DNA of 64,000 bases from Batillaria attramentaria (lineage: Eukaryota > Mollusca > Gastropoda > Batillariidae), in assembly GCA_018292915.2 (NCBI GenBank), contig JACVVK020000013.1:767501-831500 (forward strand). Reading direction: 5' to 3'. Both the position numbers and the translations under genes were made by a program. Each line of letters opens with the position of its first letter. Position 1 is the stretch's first letter. Under the pieces are notes generated by a model. It was not told the DNA's origin, made no database searches, and saw only the letters and a list, made by a program, of their open reading frames with translations. Shown piece after piece: positions 54,969-64,000 of this stretch.

Positions 54969-55294
54969 TTAGCTATTGGAGAAACCTTCATCGTGCTTGC
55001 AAGAAAAGGGGCTTTGCCAAATCAAGCTGACCCAGCCCCATCTCGAACGGATGGGTGGGAAGTGCTGGTGGGGGGGGGGGGGGGGTTCAGAGGCAGTATT
55101 GAAATCATCTTGGAAGTAATTTAGTCGTATTTAAAGAATCTGTTGGTGCGCCTTGTTACAGGCTGAAGCTGAATGAAGTGACTAACATCAGCCTGACTCC
55201 CTCTGACAAAGATGGCGACCTAGTCCGATGTCGTAAAGCTGCGAACGTAGAAAGAGGGAGACTGGATTGGGTTCCAAACGTCGAGGTGTTACCG
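52005..55294 (+). CDS. Gene 5: partial inverted copy of gene 1 (first five exons)
   Basis: Exons 52005-52169, 53324-53549, 54019-54115, 54472-54627 and 55162-55294, all in phase (777 bases, 259 codons). It repeats gene 1 exons 1-5 in the opposite orientation: exon 5 is identical at the protein level (44 of 44 residues), exon 2 differs at about eight of 76, and exon 1 matches only in its mature part (SSYxIPENKRFSG). The signal peptide MAASNCLMCFLVVCLSAGQ is intact. No exon 6 equivalent is seen before homology to gene 1 stops in a GT array at about 55880, so the copy appears truncated; reading through the exon 5 donor adds eight codons and a stop. A far downstream exon outside the window cannot be excluded. 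Either a young pseudogene or a short secreted paralog. Confidence 0.8.
52225..52400 (+). mobile_element. tRNA-derived SINE with intact A and B boxes
   Basis: Same family as 17402. A box TGGTCGAATGG and B box GAGTTCGATCCC are the best preserved in the window. In gene 5 intron 1; absent from the matching gene 1 intron, so it inserted after the duplication or was lost. Confidence 0.85.
52483..52561 (+). repeat. (CA)n microsatellite in gene 5 intron 1
   Basis: About 39 units, downstream of the SINE. Confidence 0.98.
53936..54009 (+). repeat. (GT)n microsatellite abutting gene 5 exon 3 acceptor
   Basis: About 37 units ending nine bases before exon 3. Gene 1 has the complementary array at 22457-22519 in the same place, so the array predates the duplication. 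Confidence 0.98.
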
Positions 55295-55877
55295 GTAAGC
55301 GGCATAACAACGACAGACTGATTAAACTCATTCCTATGTGAGATAATGCACAGACATAGCTGCGTGCCTTTGCTGCAAAAATCTAGGAGTTACATGTCAT
55401 CCTAGGCTTTGTCATTATTCTGACACTGCATGCGGATTTGAAACCATGATACAAAATAATCTGAAACGAGATGGTCACCAGCCGAATAATATTATGTTGT
55501 TTCCATTCAGTGACCTCCCGTCGTCACAGTCGTTCTTTTGTAATGCCATGGATGAGGGAACTGAAGATAAACTCTCTCTCTCACTCTGTCTCTCTCTCTG
55601 AATGGAAACTGACACTGGGTTGGTCAGGCCAATCTTGTTTTTAGAACAGAGATGTGACGTTGTATTCTTTGAAGCTGTCACCTCTTTCCCTGATGGCATG
55701 GCGAATAATACATTTCACGTAATCACTTATACACAGTTCTTGCAATGAAATCAGTCCAGTCTTTATTCAGTGCACCTCAAGTGTCGCTGCTGCATCTAAA
55801 CATTGAATCAAATACCGTCTCAGTATGTTTGACATACATGTCAGCGCACTTCTTTTCACCATGTCTCATGTTTGCGC

Positions 55878-55972
<95 letters not shown>

Positions 55973-55975
55973 ACT
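55295..55975. repeat. Inverted duplication partner of gene 1 intron 5, ending in GT and GA arrays
   Basis: Mirrors 21381 down to about 20815. Homology ends at (TG)n near 55880, followed by (AG)n and (CTGA)n. Confidence 0.85.
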
Positions 55976-56075
55976 GACTGACTGAAACTTTATTTTCCAA
56001 GGATGAGATAATAGACGCACAGGTCTCTCTTACTATCTGTCCTTGCTACACTAATAAAGCATTCAAAATGCACCA

Positions 56076-56132
<57 letters not shown>

Positions 56133-56170
56133 CGCGCACGGACTGACCAGCACTTTCACGCTTTACAGCG
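55975..56170 (+). repeat. Retroposon 3'-end fragment beside microsatellites
   Basis: AACTTTATTTTCCAAGGATG, GATAATAGACGCACAGG and CAGCACTTTCACGCTTTACA match 23338-23530 in the same strand, including an internal CA-rich stretch. Confidence 0.7.
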
Positions 56171-56323
56171 CATTTCACGAACATTACAGCGTAAATGCTT
56201 ATGCAAAGAATAAGAAGTTATCAATTCAAAATACAAGAGAAATACTCATAAGAAATTCTAAAGAACTAAAAACTCAGTATAGGGAAGACTTTTTTCAGTA
56301 TGGTTAGTGAGGACCGTGAGAAA

Positions 56324-56909
56324 TTATTTATTAGTCAGAAAATTCTGACGCACGTGAACTTTGAACCTTGAGAAATTGTTAATTAGTCGGACCTCAGGTG
56401 GTAGCATGTTCCAGATGAATGCACCAGAATAGGAGAGACTAGACTTGAACGAGTCTAGACGTGGACGTGGGACAAATAGACTGTTCCTAGAGGTGCTGTA
56501 TCGGGTGTCACTGAGCCTGAAGAGTTTTGACAAGTAGGAAGGGGCTTTCCCTTTCAGAACATTATGCAAACATTATGCATCATCAGGCATTTGTTGAGGG
56601 CCAAATGTTTTTCTAATAGAAGTTCTAGCACCGTTTGCCTTTCATCCGTGGTCAGAGTGAGGTCGGGTAGTACAAGCTTAATGCCGCGTCGGTACAAGGA
56701 ATTTAACTTTTTAACATGGAGTTCACCACAACCGTCCCAAAATAGTTGATGCATAATCTATATTTGGTCGGATGTACGCATTAAAAAATAGCTTGCGCGT
56801 CTGTAAATCAACAACTGGTTTTATTTTAGACAATAAAAATAGCTTCTTAGATATGTTTTTTGAAACGTGGAGGAGGTGCTGCCATTTTAGGGAATCATCC
56901 ACTATTACG

Positions 56910-56952
<43 letters not shown>

Positions 56953-56959
56953 TGTACAT
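56324..56959 (-). pseudogene. Non-LTR retrotransposon reverse transcriptase, C-terminal fragment (frameshifted)
   Basis: Three overlapping minus frames (56959-56723, 56754-56554, 56569-56324) read as one protein with two frameshifts: GVIVDDSLKWQHL, then a thumb region LFFNAYIRPNIDYAS, then RNSLFVPRPRLDSFKSS ... IWNMLPPEVR. These are the typical closing blocks of CR1/L2/jockey-type reverse transcriptases. The second break coincides with a short direct duplication at about 56562-56580. The 5' part and any endonuclease are absent, so this is a dead 5'-truncated copy. Confidence 0.8.
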
Positions 56960-56979
56960 CTCTTATCACGATCTATCAT

Positions 56980-58190
56980 TATGTCAAGTAAGGTTTCTCT
57001 GGTATTCTTATACTGTCCAGTGAGGCGTAGCTCGCGGCTACTTATGCGCCCAGCGCGAGCCGCAAAGAAAGCACTGCCCCAAGTGCAGCAGAAACAAGGG
57101 CTAGATGCTCGGGTAGCAGCGAAATCTGTGTTTGTTTACACACAGAAAACTAACAACAGCGGGCGTAATACAACAGCTACAAACTTCAAACAAACTGCAT
57201 TGAAAAGAGCGTGAAAAGTACTCTAAGATGGCATAAGTTTGGAACATTATCAATGTACAAAGAATTTCCTATCGCCGATTTAAGAGCGTAAAGGCTGGGA
57301 CCACGCATTCGAAAAGTGGTGAAAATGGCAAAATACACCCGTTAAACTACAAAACAGCGCTAAAACCAAAACATAACTAAAAAGTACAAACTCTTCCGAA
57401 ACTACTGTAGTTTAAATGATAACTTTAGGCTAATTGACTGCGGAGATATTTAGCACTAAATGGACACAAACAAACACAACTAATTGACACGTGGCTATCG
57501 TGGATCCGCAACGCTGCACGCGAGCGGTCAGCCTACAGGCGAACAAAGCCGGCGGCACACAGCTGGCCGGAGAACCTAGGGTAGTGGGCGAGAGGGTCCA
57601 AACCACTCGGCTACATCTCCCCACACTGAAACACAACCAGCGGCCTCGCTGGTGAAAACAAAAAACACACTATGCTAAGCCCATCCCCAAAGGGCAACAG
57701 CAAGATTCACAAAGAGCCAACCAACATGTGGCACCACATCAAAAATAAACGAGTACAAAACCCTCACAGCCAGTTGTACAAAACTGTTACTAAGCAAGGT
57801 TGCATTTAGCAAAACCGACAGAAACCGGGTATTTAACCATCATGAATCTAACCAGTATAATACAATGCTCATAACAAGTCAACAACAAAGAGTTACCACG
57901 ATCAAGCCAACATAATTAACATAGCACAACATGTGTCAAACAGTCCAATTCAGTCCAAATACTCCAACAGTCCATTACCTACAAAAATTCCACAGAGGTG
58001 ACTAACACCAAGACTCAAGAAACTGCACTGAAAATGTACAGGAAGATAGCATTTAAACAAACATATGAAAATAGCCCCAGTCACTCGGATGTCACAAGCC
58101 GCAAACCATGAAAATACAACATAAGCACATCACTACTGACAAAATGACACTAACAGCAACACAGTCAAACACAATAACCCAAACAAACCA
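56980..58190. other. Unassigned, possibly flank or LTR of the gag-bearing element
   Basis: Contains on the minus strand TGTAGCCGAGTGGTTTGGAC (57620-57600), which fits a Pol III A box (TRGCNNAGYGG) but has no good B box after it. No protein motif seen. Confidence 0.35.
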
Positions 58191-58194
58191 GCTA

Positions 58195-58626
58195 CAGTAT
58201 ACGCCGGTTATAAGAAACTCGAGGGGGGTGAATTTTTTGGTTTCTTATATCCGAGTTTTCTTATATCTGAAAGTCGGATATAAGAAAGTATTTTGAAAAA
58301 TATTTCTTATAACCGAGTTCAGTGAAAAAAAGGTTTAAAACATTTCTTTTTTCTCAGTTCGTGTATGTTTTGCATTAAATTAAGAAATATCTGGTTTCTC
58401 TGAAAGACCTGCACAGAATATATATGTGTAGAGTTAATATACACCAGTGCGCTTGTGTCCTTCAATGTCAGATTTTTTTGTTTGAACATGAAAATACTGT
58501 TTTTGCTTCCCAACTGTAGCGCTGGCGGTCATGTGGTAAGAAAAAAACAAAACAAAAAGAAAAGAAAAGAAAAAAACACCAACCAACCAACCAACCAACC
58601 AAACAAACAAACAAAAAAGAACTAAG

Positions 58627-58666
<40 letters not shown>

Positions 58667-58940
58667 CCTTGTATTTATAGGATATATTAAAAGTGCATTA
58701 TGTATCAACTTTTGATCTATAAAACACTCGTCCCATTAGAGCATGATATGCGATGCTTTCCGTGTCTAATTTGGCTGAAAAAAGCTGCAAATTAGCTTTT
58801 TTTCTGTTGGGAGGGCCGGGGAAGGGGGAATGGAGGAAAGATGGACCACGTATATTGTCAAAGAAAGGAATTGATCAACAGTTAGTCTAATACTGATAGT
58901 TTTATTCTCCTTAACGCGAGCCCTGTAGACAGAGACAGAC

Positions 58941-58972
<32 letters not shown>

Positions 58973-59445
58973 CTCCCAATCAGGCAAAAAAAACCAAAAT
59001 AATAATAAAAACAACATATAACAATAGAACAACAAAAATGCATCTCGTATTTTTTCTTCTTGCCAACATTCAATTTTGCACGGAACACAATGGTAAAGAA
59101 CCAATTCAAGAAAAGAAAATCATGCGCCATCATGTGCCTGTCCTAAGTGACGTCAGACGTGACCTGTTTTCTTAGAATGAGTGAAATTTTCTTGGAAATG
59201 TACTTTCGGTTTCTTACAATGAGTGTAATTTTCTTGGAAATGTACTTTCGGTTTCTTATATCCGAGTTTTTGTATCAAGCGGGACAAGAAATTTGCTTTC
59301 CTAAAACCGAGTTTTCTTATAAGCGAGTTTCTTGTATCCGAGTTTTTGTAATACATAATAAAGAAGAGTTTGGCCGGGGGAAAAAAATTCGTTGGCAATA
59401 ACCGAGTTTTCTTATATCCGAGTTGCTTATATCCGGCGTCCACTG
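58195..59445. mobile_element. Tigger/pogo-like non-autonomous DNA transposon, 1251 bp
   Basis: Ends are inverted: the left starts CAGTATACGCCGGTTATAAG and the right, read inward, CAGTGGACGCCGGATATAAG. Both are flanked by TA (58193-58194 and 59446-59447), the target of Tc1/mariner/pogo elements. Subterminal copies of CTTATATCCGAGTTTT occur in both directions near each end. The interior has only microsatellites and no transposase frame. It sits inside or beside the gag-bearing retroelement remnant. Confidence 0.85.
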
Positions 59446-59597
59446 TACTAAAAGTTGCCACTACAAACTAAAATCAGTGAACAGACATATATATCAAACA
59501 AAGATCAGTCACTCCTCGCAACTGTCCATCTCACAGAACAAACACTGGTAACACACTTGGACGATCAGCAGTCAACCACGTAACACAATACACAGCC

Positions 59598-60356
59598 TCA
59601 GGGTCGCCACATCACCTTCTGCTGTGCAGGCTGTGTAGGGCGCTTCGCACGCACAGTCTCGGGTCTCTTTGATCTCGGCGTAACGGATTTGACCACAGAG
59701 TTCACAGTCACATGGCCGGCTTTGGCCGGGATGCCGCTGGACTTGCTTCCACTACCCGGACTGCTGGTACGGGTGACTGCGTGCCTAACAGGTGGCTGCT
59801 GAGCAATCTGCTGAACTGGACTTGTGCTTGTAGTGGCGGCTGCAGGCGTAACAGGCCCTGCCTGTGGTCCGGTGACGGTCACGCGGTTTGCAGCCGCCTT
59901 CGCTGGAGCCGGGGTAGGTGCATGGCTGACTGGAGCAGCAGCAGCTTGGATGAAGGGCAGGAAGCTCAGGACCTGCGGTTCGTGGTCCCATTCCAGCTCT
60001 GCCCCCAAAGTCGCTTCCTGGTCCTTTCGCCTCGATGGTCGCCCAAAACAGCCACCCCCCGATGCCCGACGACTGGCAGCGGGGTCAGCTGGGTTCTCCT
60101 GGTGCCGCCTCTGCTGGTGCGCTGTCTGCTGCGGCGGTACCAATGGAGGGGCCTGCTGGTGCTGCCCCTTAGGCTTGGACTTGCGACGACGTCGCCGAGG
60201 CCTTTTCGTCTGCCGGTAGCTCTCCTTGGCTGGGCACGCACGCTCGAAGTGCCCGGCCTGGTCGCACCAGTAGCACCGGGCTCCTGGCTTGGCCGGCTGC
60301 TCGCTGGTCTTGACGGTAGCGGCCGGCGGCTCCCGGGGCTCTTCCAGCTTGGCTGT
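59598..60356 (-). pseudogene. Gag-like fragment with CCHC zinc knuckle
   Basis: An open minus frame of about 253 codons. At 60275-60234 it has C-x2-C-x4-H-x4-C (CYWCDQAGHFERAC), followed by a basic run RRRRRKSK and then a Pro/Gln/Ala-rich low-complexity tail to a stop at 59598. This is the nucleocapsid pattern of LTR-retrotransposon Gag. The upstream side is cut at 60357, where TCAAGGTCA-type repeat begins, and no protease or polymerase follows. Frame is intact but the element is a remnant. A cellular zinc-knuckle protein is the alternative. Confidence 0.6.
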
Positions 60357-60357
60357 T

Positions 60358-61030
60358 AGTACTGAGAAAATGCCAATATTACAATTTTCTCAAAAACAGC
60401 TCATATGGCCTCGACCTTGGGTCAAGATCTTTCAAATGAGATCTGTCAGTAAAGATCCTATCAATGTCTATCATTTTGTCAAGTTTGACGCCTCTGTTAT
60501 TTGTAGTTTCTGCGATGGTAATGTTAAAATTCACAGCAGACAGCTTTAATCACCTTGACCTTGAGTAGGTCAAGGTCATTCAAAAGGATTGTCTGCGTAG
60601 GCCTAATTGCTGTCTAATATCATACCAGGTTTGGTGCCTCTGCTATTTGTTGATTCTGAGAAAATGCCAATGATAAGGTTTCCCAAAAATAGCTTATGTG
60701 GCCTTGACCTTGACGCAAAGTCATTGAACGCAGGTATGTTTGTAAGTTATAATCAGTGTCCATCATCGTGCAAAGTTTGATGCCTCTGGTATTTGTACAT
60801 TCTGAGAAATCGCAATGTAAAATTTCCAGACAGCTTAAATGACCTTGATCTTGAGTCAAGGTCATTTAATATGGTATTGCTGCATAGGTCTTAACATTTT
60901 CTATCAACACGCCAGGTTTTGTGCCTCTGCTGTTTGTTGTTTCTGAGAAAATGCCAATGTTAAGCTTATTTGGCCTTGCACTTTATCGACGGTAATTGAA
61001 TACAGGCTTGTTTGTAAAGTTCTTATCAAC
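60358..61030 (+). repeat. TCAAGGTCA tandem repeat, copy 3 (truncated)
   Basis: About four units with cores near 60410, 60555, 60700 and 60840, sharing GTGCCTCTGCTGTTTGTTG with copy 1. Fused on the left to the gag fragment and on the right to the repeat at 61030. Confidence 0.7.
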
Positions 61031-61215
61031 GTCTGTCATCAGTTTATCAATGTCTTATTTAAATCATTCCATTTTTTGGTTGTTGATGGCATGAATACGG
61101 ACTGTGAACAGAGTGGATTTTGGACGTAGTCGCTTTTATACTTTTCACGTAAACCGTACCTCATCTGACAGCGCAGGTGAAAGCATTTTAGATCTCAGAA
61201 TCGCTTATACTGTAT
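61030..61215 (+). repeat. Dispersed repeat, partial copy of 2528-3180 family
   Basis: CATGAATACGGACTGTGAAC, GTCGCTTTTATACTTTTCAC and TTTTAGATCTCAGAATCGCT match 3050-3175. Confidence 0.65.
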
Positions 61216-61319
61216 GTAGATAATACGTCTCTGATTCCATAAAAAGATAAAAAAAAAAAAAAAAAAATCCGCCCCCCCCCCAAAAAAAAAAAAAAAATCA
61301 CTGCAACCCTTATAGACTA

Positions 61320-61492
61320 GGATAATTAGGCTTTTTATATAGTGGAAGGTAGAACAAATTTCATCCTTACTTTTTATTATAGAAATCAGTAGAGCACAGG
61401 CCCCTAATCCTGTGGTGGTCTCCGTGAATTTTTCTCCGTCCGCGTCACCGTTAAAAACGATCTTGCCATTTTCACTAGACATCTATGAATTC
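61320..61492 (-). repeat. Left arm of a spaced inverted repeat around the nested elements
   Basis: CCTAATCCTGTGGTGGTCTC and TTTTTCTCCGTCCGCGTCAC at 61410-61445 are the reverse complement of 63340-63397; the core runs to the CACTAGACA at about 61480. Confidence 0.7.
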
Positions 61493-62832
61493 TAGACTCC
61501 AGAGTGCAGTCCCTTTTCGGCGGGGCGTGAAAATGTGACTGCTTACACCCAGCGCCATTTTCAAAAATGGCGAATTTTTTTTAGAAAAGCAGAGACTTGT
61601 GTGTCATATGATTCGATTTGAAACGAAGTCTTGAATATCCGACCACTTTTCGTTTGGGCAAAATCTTTGCCAGCGGACAATTATTGTTGCGCTTTGATGG
61701 CACTGTTTACGTGGTACACTGATCCAACAGGATGTGAGTAAACGGCAAGGGGGTTGCACTCTGACAGGCCAAGGTGCACTCTCTGGGGCACAGAGTCTTT
61801 CAGTGGAAAGTACCTCTGTGCACAGTGGGGAAATGACGTTCACTGCGCTACCGTGACGGGCCTAAATTGTCTCGGTGCTCTCAAACACAAGGTCGCGCAC
61901 TATGTCATCCTTGACCAGCTTTGAACCCAGAGGGATCCTCAATGGCGCAAGTGATGGCAGGCTGTCTTCAGAGTGAAAGTAGGCGTGTTTCTGAATCAGA
62001 GACATACATAACATGTCTCTGTCTGAATGGACAGATCTATTATTACATTCAGTCCTAGAGCACGGGTGTGTATGCTTTTGTAATCGTCCCTTATTCCACC
62101 ACAAGGCAGGTACGTGATCGTCTGCACCGTGCAATAATACTTGCCTGCAGAGTGCAACACCTTGGCCTGTCAGAGTGCAACCCCCTTGCCGTTTACTCAC
62201 ATCCTGTTGGATCAGTGTACCACGTAAACAGTGCCATCAAATCGCAACAATAATTGTCCGCTGGCAAAGATTTTGCCCAAACCAAAAGTGGTCGGATATT
62301 CAAGACTTCGTTTCAAATCGATTCATATGACACACAAGTCTTCGCTTTTCTAAAAAAAATTTCGCCATTTTTTAAAATGGCGCTGGGTGTAAGCAGTCAC
62401 ATTTTCACGCCCCGCCGAAAAGGGACTGCACTCTGGAGTCTAGCCAAGGTGTTGCACTCTACAGGCAAGTATTATTGCACGGTGCAGACGATCACGTACC
62501 TGCCTTGTGGTGGAATAAGAGACGATTACAAAAGCATACACACCCGTGCTCTAAGACTGAATGTAATAATAGATCTGTCCATTCAGACAGAGACATGTTA
62601 TGTATGTCTCTGATTCAGAAACACGCCTACTTTCACTCTGAAGACAGCCTGCCATCACTTGCGCCATTGAGGATCCCTCTGGGTTCAAAGCTGGTCAAGG
62701 ATGACATAGTGCGCGACCTTGTGTTTGAGAGCACCGAGACCATTTAGGCCCGTCACGGTAGCGCAGTGAGCGCCATTTCCCCACCGTGCACAGAGGTACT
62801 TTCCACTGAAAGACTCTGTGCCCCAGAGAGTG
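61493..62832 (-). mobile_element. 666-bp element, copy E split by copy F
   Basis: Minus-oriented halves 61493-61776 and 62452-62832. Right flank CGTGCACAG at 62833 is the reverse complement of the target used by B in C, and the 48 bp at 62833-62880 are the end of yet another copy. The left host arm is missing. Confidence 0.75.
61777..62442 (+). mobile_element. 666-bp element, copy F nested inside E
   Basis: Exactly 666 bp with 9-bp GCCAAGGTG at 61768-61776 and 62443-62451. The unoccupied site can be read in other copies (around 47283), where only one GCCAAGGTG-like 9-mer (ACCAAGGTG) is present. Confidence 0.9.
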
Positions 62833-62880
62833 CGTGCACAGAGGTACTTTCCACTGAAAGACTCTGTGCCCCAGAGAGTG

Positions 62881-63225
62881 AAGAATTCATTCACCCACGT
62901 AGAACCTCGCATACGTCAAAACGCTCGTGACGTCAACGTTACGAGCTATGCGAGCTATAACCCCAGTCACGTGGCTAAGAGGTCGAGGTCGTATCATTGG
63001 CTTGGTTCCCGAGTTAGGCGAGCTAACACGACCTTATGTGTTTGGGGTTTTGCGAGCGCAAAGAGGCACGAAAAGGGTTTTCAGTACTTTCTTTATGTCA
63101 GCATGCTTGATGTCAGAGAGCTTGCGTACATGTACGCGCGGGCAGCATACATGACACAACGACCACGACGGCAGCAGGTCACTGAATGGAACATTTTGGG
63201 CTGGTGGCCATCTTGTTCTCACAAA
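62881..63225 (+). repeat. Dispersed repeat family D, copy 3
   Basis: GAATTCATTCACCCACGTAG to GGGCTGGTGGCCATCTTGTT, starting directly at a 666-bp element end. Confidence 0.7.
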
Positions 63226-63309
63226 GGATAGCGCACACGCAAGAACAGTATCGCGGTGGTGTCATATCAAAGTTTCTTTGAAATCGCTTTCGCATTTTGG
63301 TGCCACATA

Positions 63310-63407
63310 TTGTCTAGTGAAAATGGCAAGATCGTTTTTAACGGTGACGCGGACGGAGAAAAATTCACGGAGACCACCACAGGATTAGGGGCCTGTGCTA
63401 TGAATTC
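63310..63407 (+). repeat. Right arm of the spaced inverted repeat
   Basis: GTCTAGTGAAAATGGCAAGA to AGGATTAGGGGCCTGTGC, inverted relative to 61395-61482. Both arms end CTATGAATTC before a 666-bp element. Confidence 0.7.
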
Positions 63408-64000
63408 CACTCTCTGGGGCACAGAGTCTTTCAGTGGAAAGTACCTCTGTGCACAGTGGGGAAATGGCGCTCACTGCGCTACCGTGACGGGCCTAAATTG
63501 TCTCGGTGCTCTCAAACACAAGGTCGCGCACTATGTCATCCTTGACCAGCTTTGAACCCAGAGGGATCCTCAATGGCGCAAGTGATGGCAGGCTGTCTTC
63601 AGAGTGAAAGTAGGCGTGTTTCTGAATCAGAGACATGCATAACATGTCTATGTCTGAATGGACAGATCTATTATTACATTCAGTCCTAGAGCACGGGTGT
63701 GTAAGCTTTTGTAATCGTCTCTTATTCCACCACAAGGCAGGTACGTGATCGTCTGCACCGTGCAATAATACTTGCCTGTAGAGTGAAGCACCTTTGCATG
63801 TCAGAGTGCAACCCCCTTGCTGTTTACTCACATCCTGTTGGATCAGTGTACCACGTAAACAGTGCCATCAAAGCGCAACAATAATTGTCCGCTGGCAAAG
63901 ATTTTGCCCAAACGAAAAGTGGTCGGATATTCAAGACTTCGTTTCAAATCGAATCATATGACACACAAGTCTCTGCTTTTCTAAAAAAAAATTCGCCATT
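63408..64000 (+). mobile_element. 666-bp element, copy G cut by the window end
   Basis: Starts CACTCTCTGGGG after GAATTC and runs collinear with the family to the right edge (593 of 666 bp). Confidence 0.85.

Noticed and set aside
59712..60359. 215-residue plus ORF over the gag region
   Set aside because: Opposite-strand shadow of a GC-rich coding frame; the minus frame has the zinc knuckle.
1..64000. CRISPR arrays, operons, bacterial promoters or ribosome binding sites
   Set aside because: The window is eukaryotic; the tandem repeats lack spacer structure and no prokaryotic gene organisation is present.

Overview
The window looks like nuclear DNA of a lophotrochozoan animal, most likely a gastropod or other mollusc (inference). 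Genes are split into short exons with GT..AG introns, extracellular EGF modules are each carried by one phase 1-1 exon, and introns are full of long (CA)n/(GT)n and (GA)n arrays, tRNA-derived SINE copies, short DNA transposons and broken retroelements. I see no operons or other bacterial or organellar features.

Two kinds of genes form one family cluster. Gene 1 (minus, 24020 down to 236 and probably off the left edge) encodes a signal peptide, a roughly 550-residue conserved ectodomain and at least five EGF repeats; its exon phases can be followed through 17 exons. Genes 2, 3 and 4 (plus, 30485-38335, 39604-41616, 43041-45741) form a tandem array of single-pass membrane proteins with six, two and three EGF repeats, a transmembrane segment and a cytoplasmic tail that ends in two PPxY motifs. 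Gene 5 (plus, 52005-55294) is an inverted partial copy of gene 1 holding only its first five exons. Gene 1 and gene 2 are divergent. Likely roles are cell-surface recognition or adhesion, with tails that could recruit WW-domain proteins such as NEDD4-type ubiquitin ligases; this is inference from motifs.

Layout: 1-24 kb gene 1 with a repeat-rich 11 kb interval between its fourth and fifth EGF exons (HINE-like tandem repeat 6990-8160, large hairpins at 9.8-10.0 and 10.7-11.25 kb, a THAP-domain exon relic at 4051). 24.1-25.6 kb: a second copy of the repeat rich in TCAAGGTCA. 25.6-30.4 kb: intergenic, with a tandem segmental duplication. 30.5-45.7 kb: the three EGF-TM-PPxY genes. 45.7-52 kb: intergenic, one intact 666-bp transposon. 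52-55.9 kb: gene 5. 56-64 kb: mobile-element graveyard (non-LTR reverse transcriptase fragment, Tigger-like element, gag zinc-knuckle fragment, nested 666-bp elements).

The most unusual item is a 666-bp repeat present in at least eight full or partial copies. Four insertions each show an exact 9-bp target duplication, yet the ends are not proper inverted repeats, and the element repeatedly inserts into itself. Other notable items are alternative terminal exons in gene 2 (GPI-like versus transmembrane tail), a three-exon module duplication inside gene 1, and an antisense EGF-exon fragment amplified in tandem upstream of gene 2.

Microsatellites not given their own entry include GT/CA arrays near 2459-2527, 4771-4806, 5079-5110, 9546-9613, 11507-11563, 19850-19905, 22457-22519, 30890-30970, 32530-32579, 37561-37612, 54359-54425 and 54902-54966, and GA/CT arrays near 5631, 6073, 15811, 32502, 38473, 56912, 58629 and 58948.
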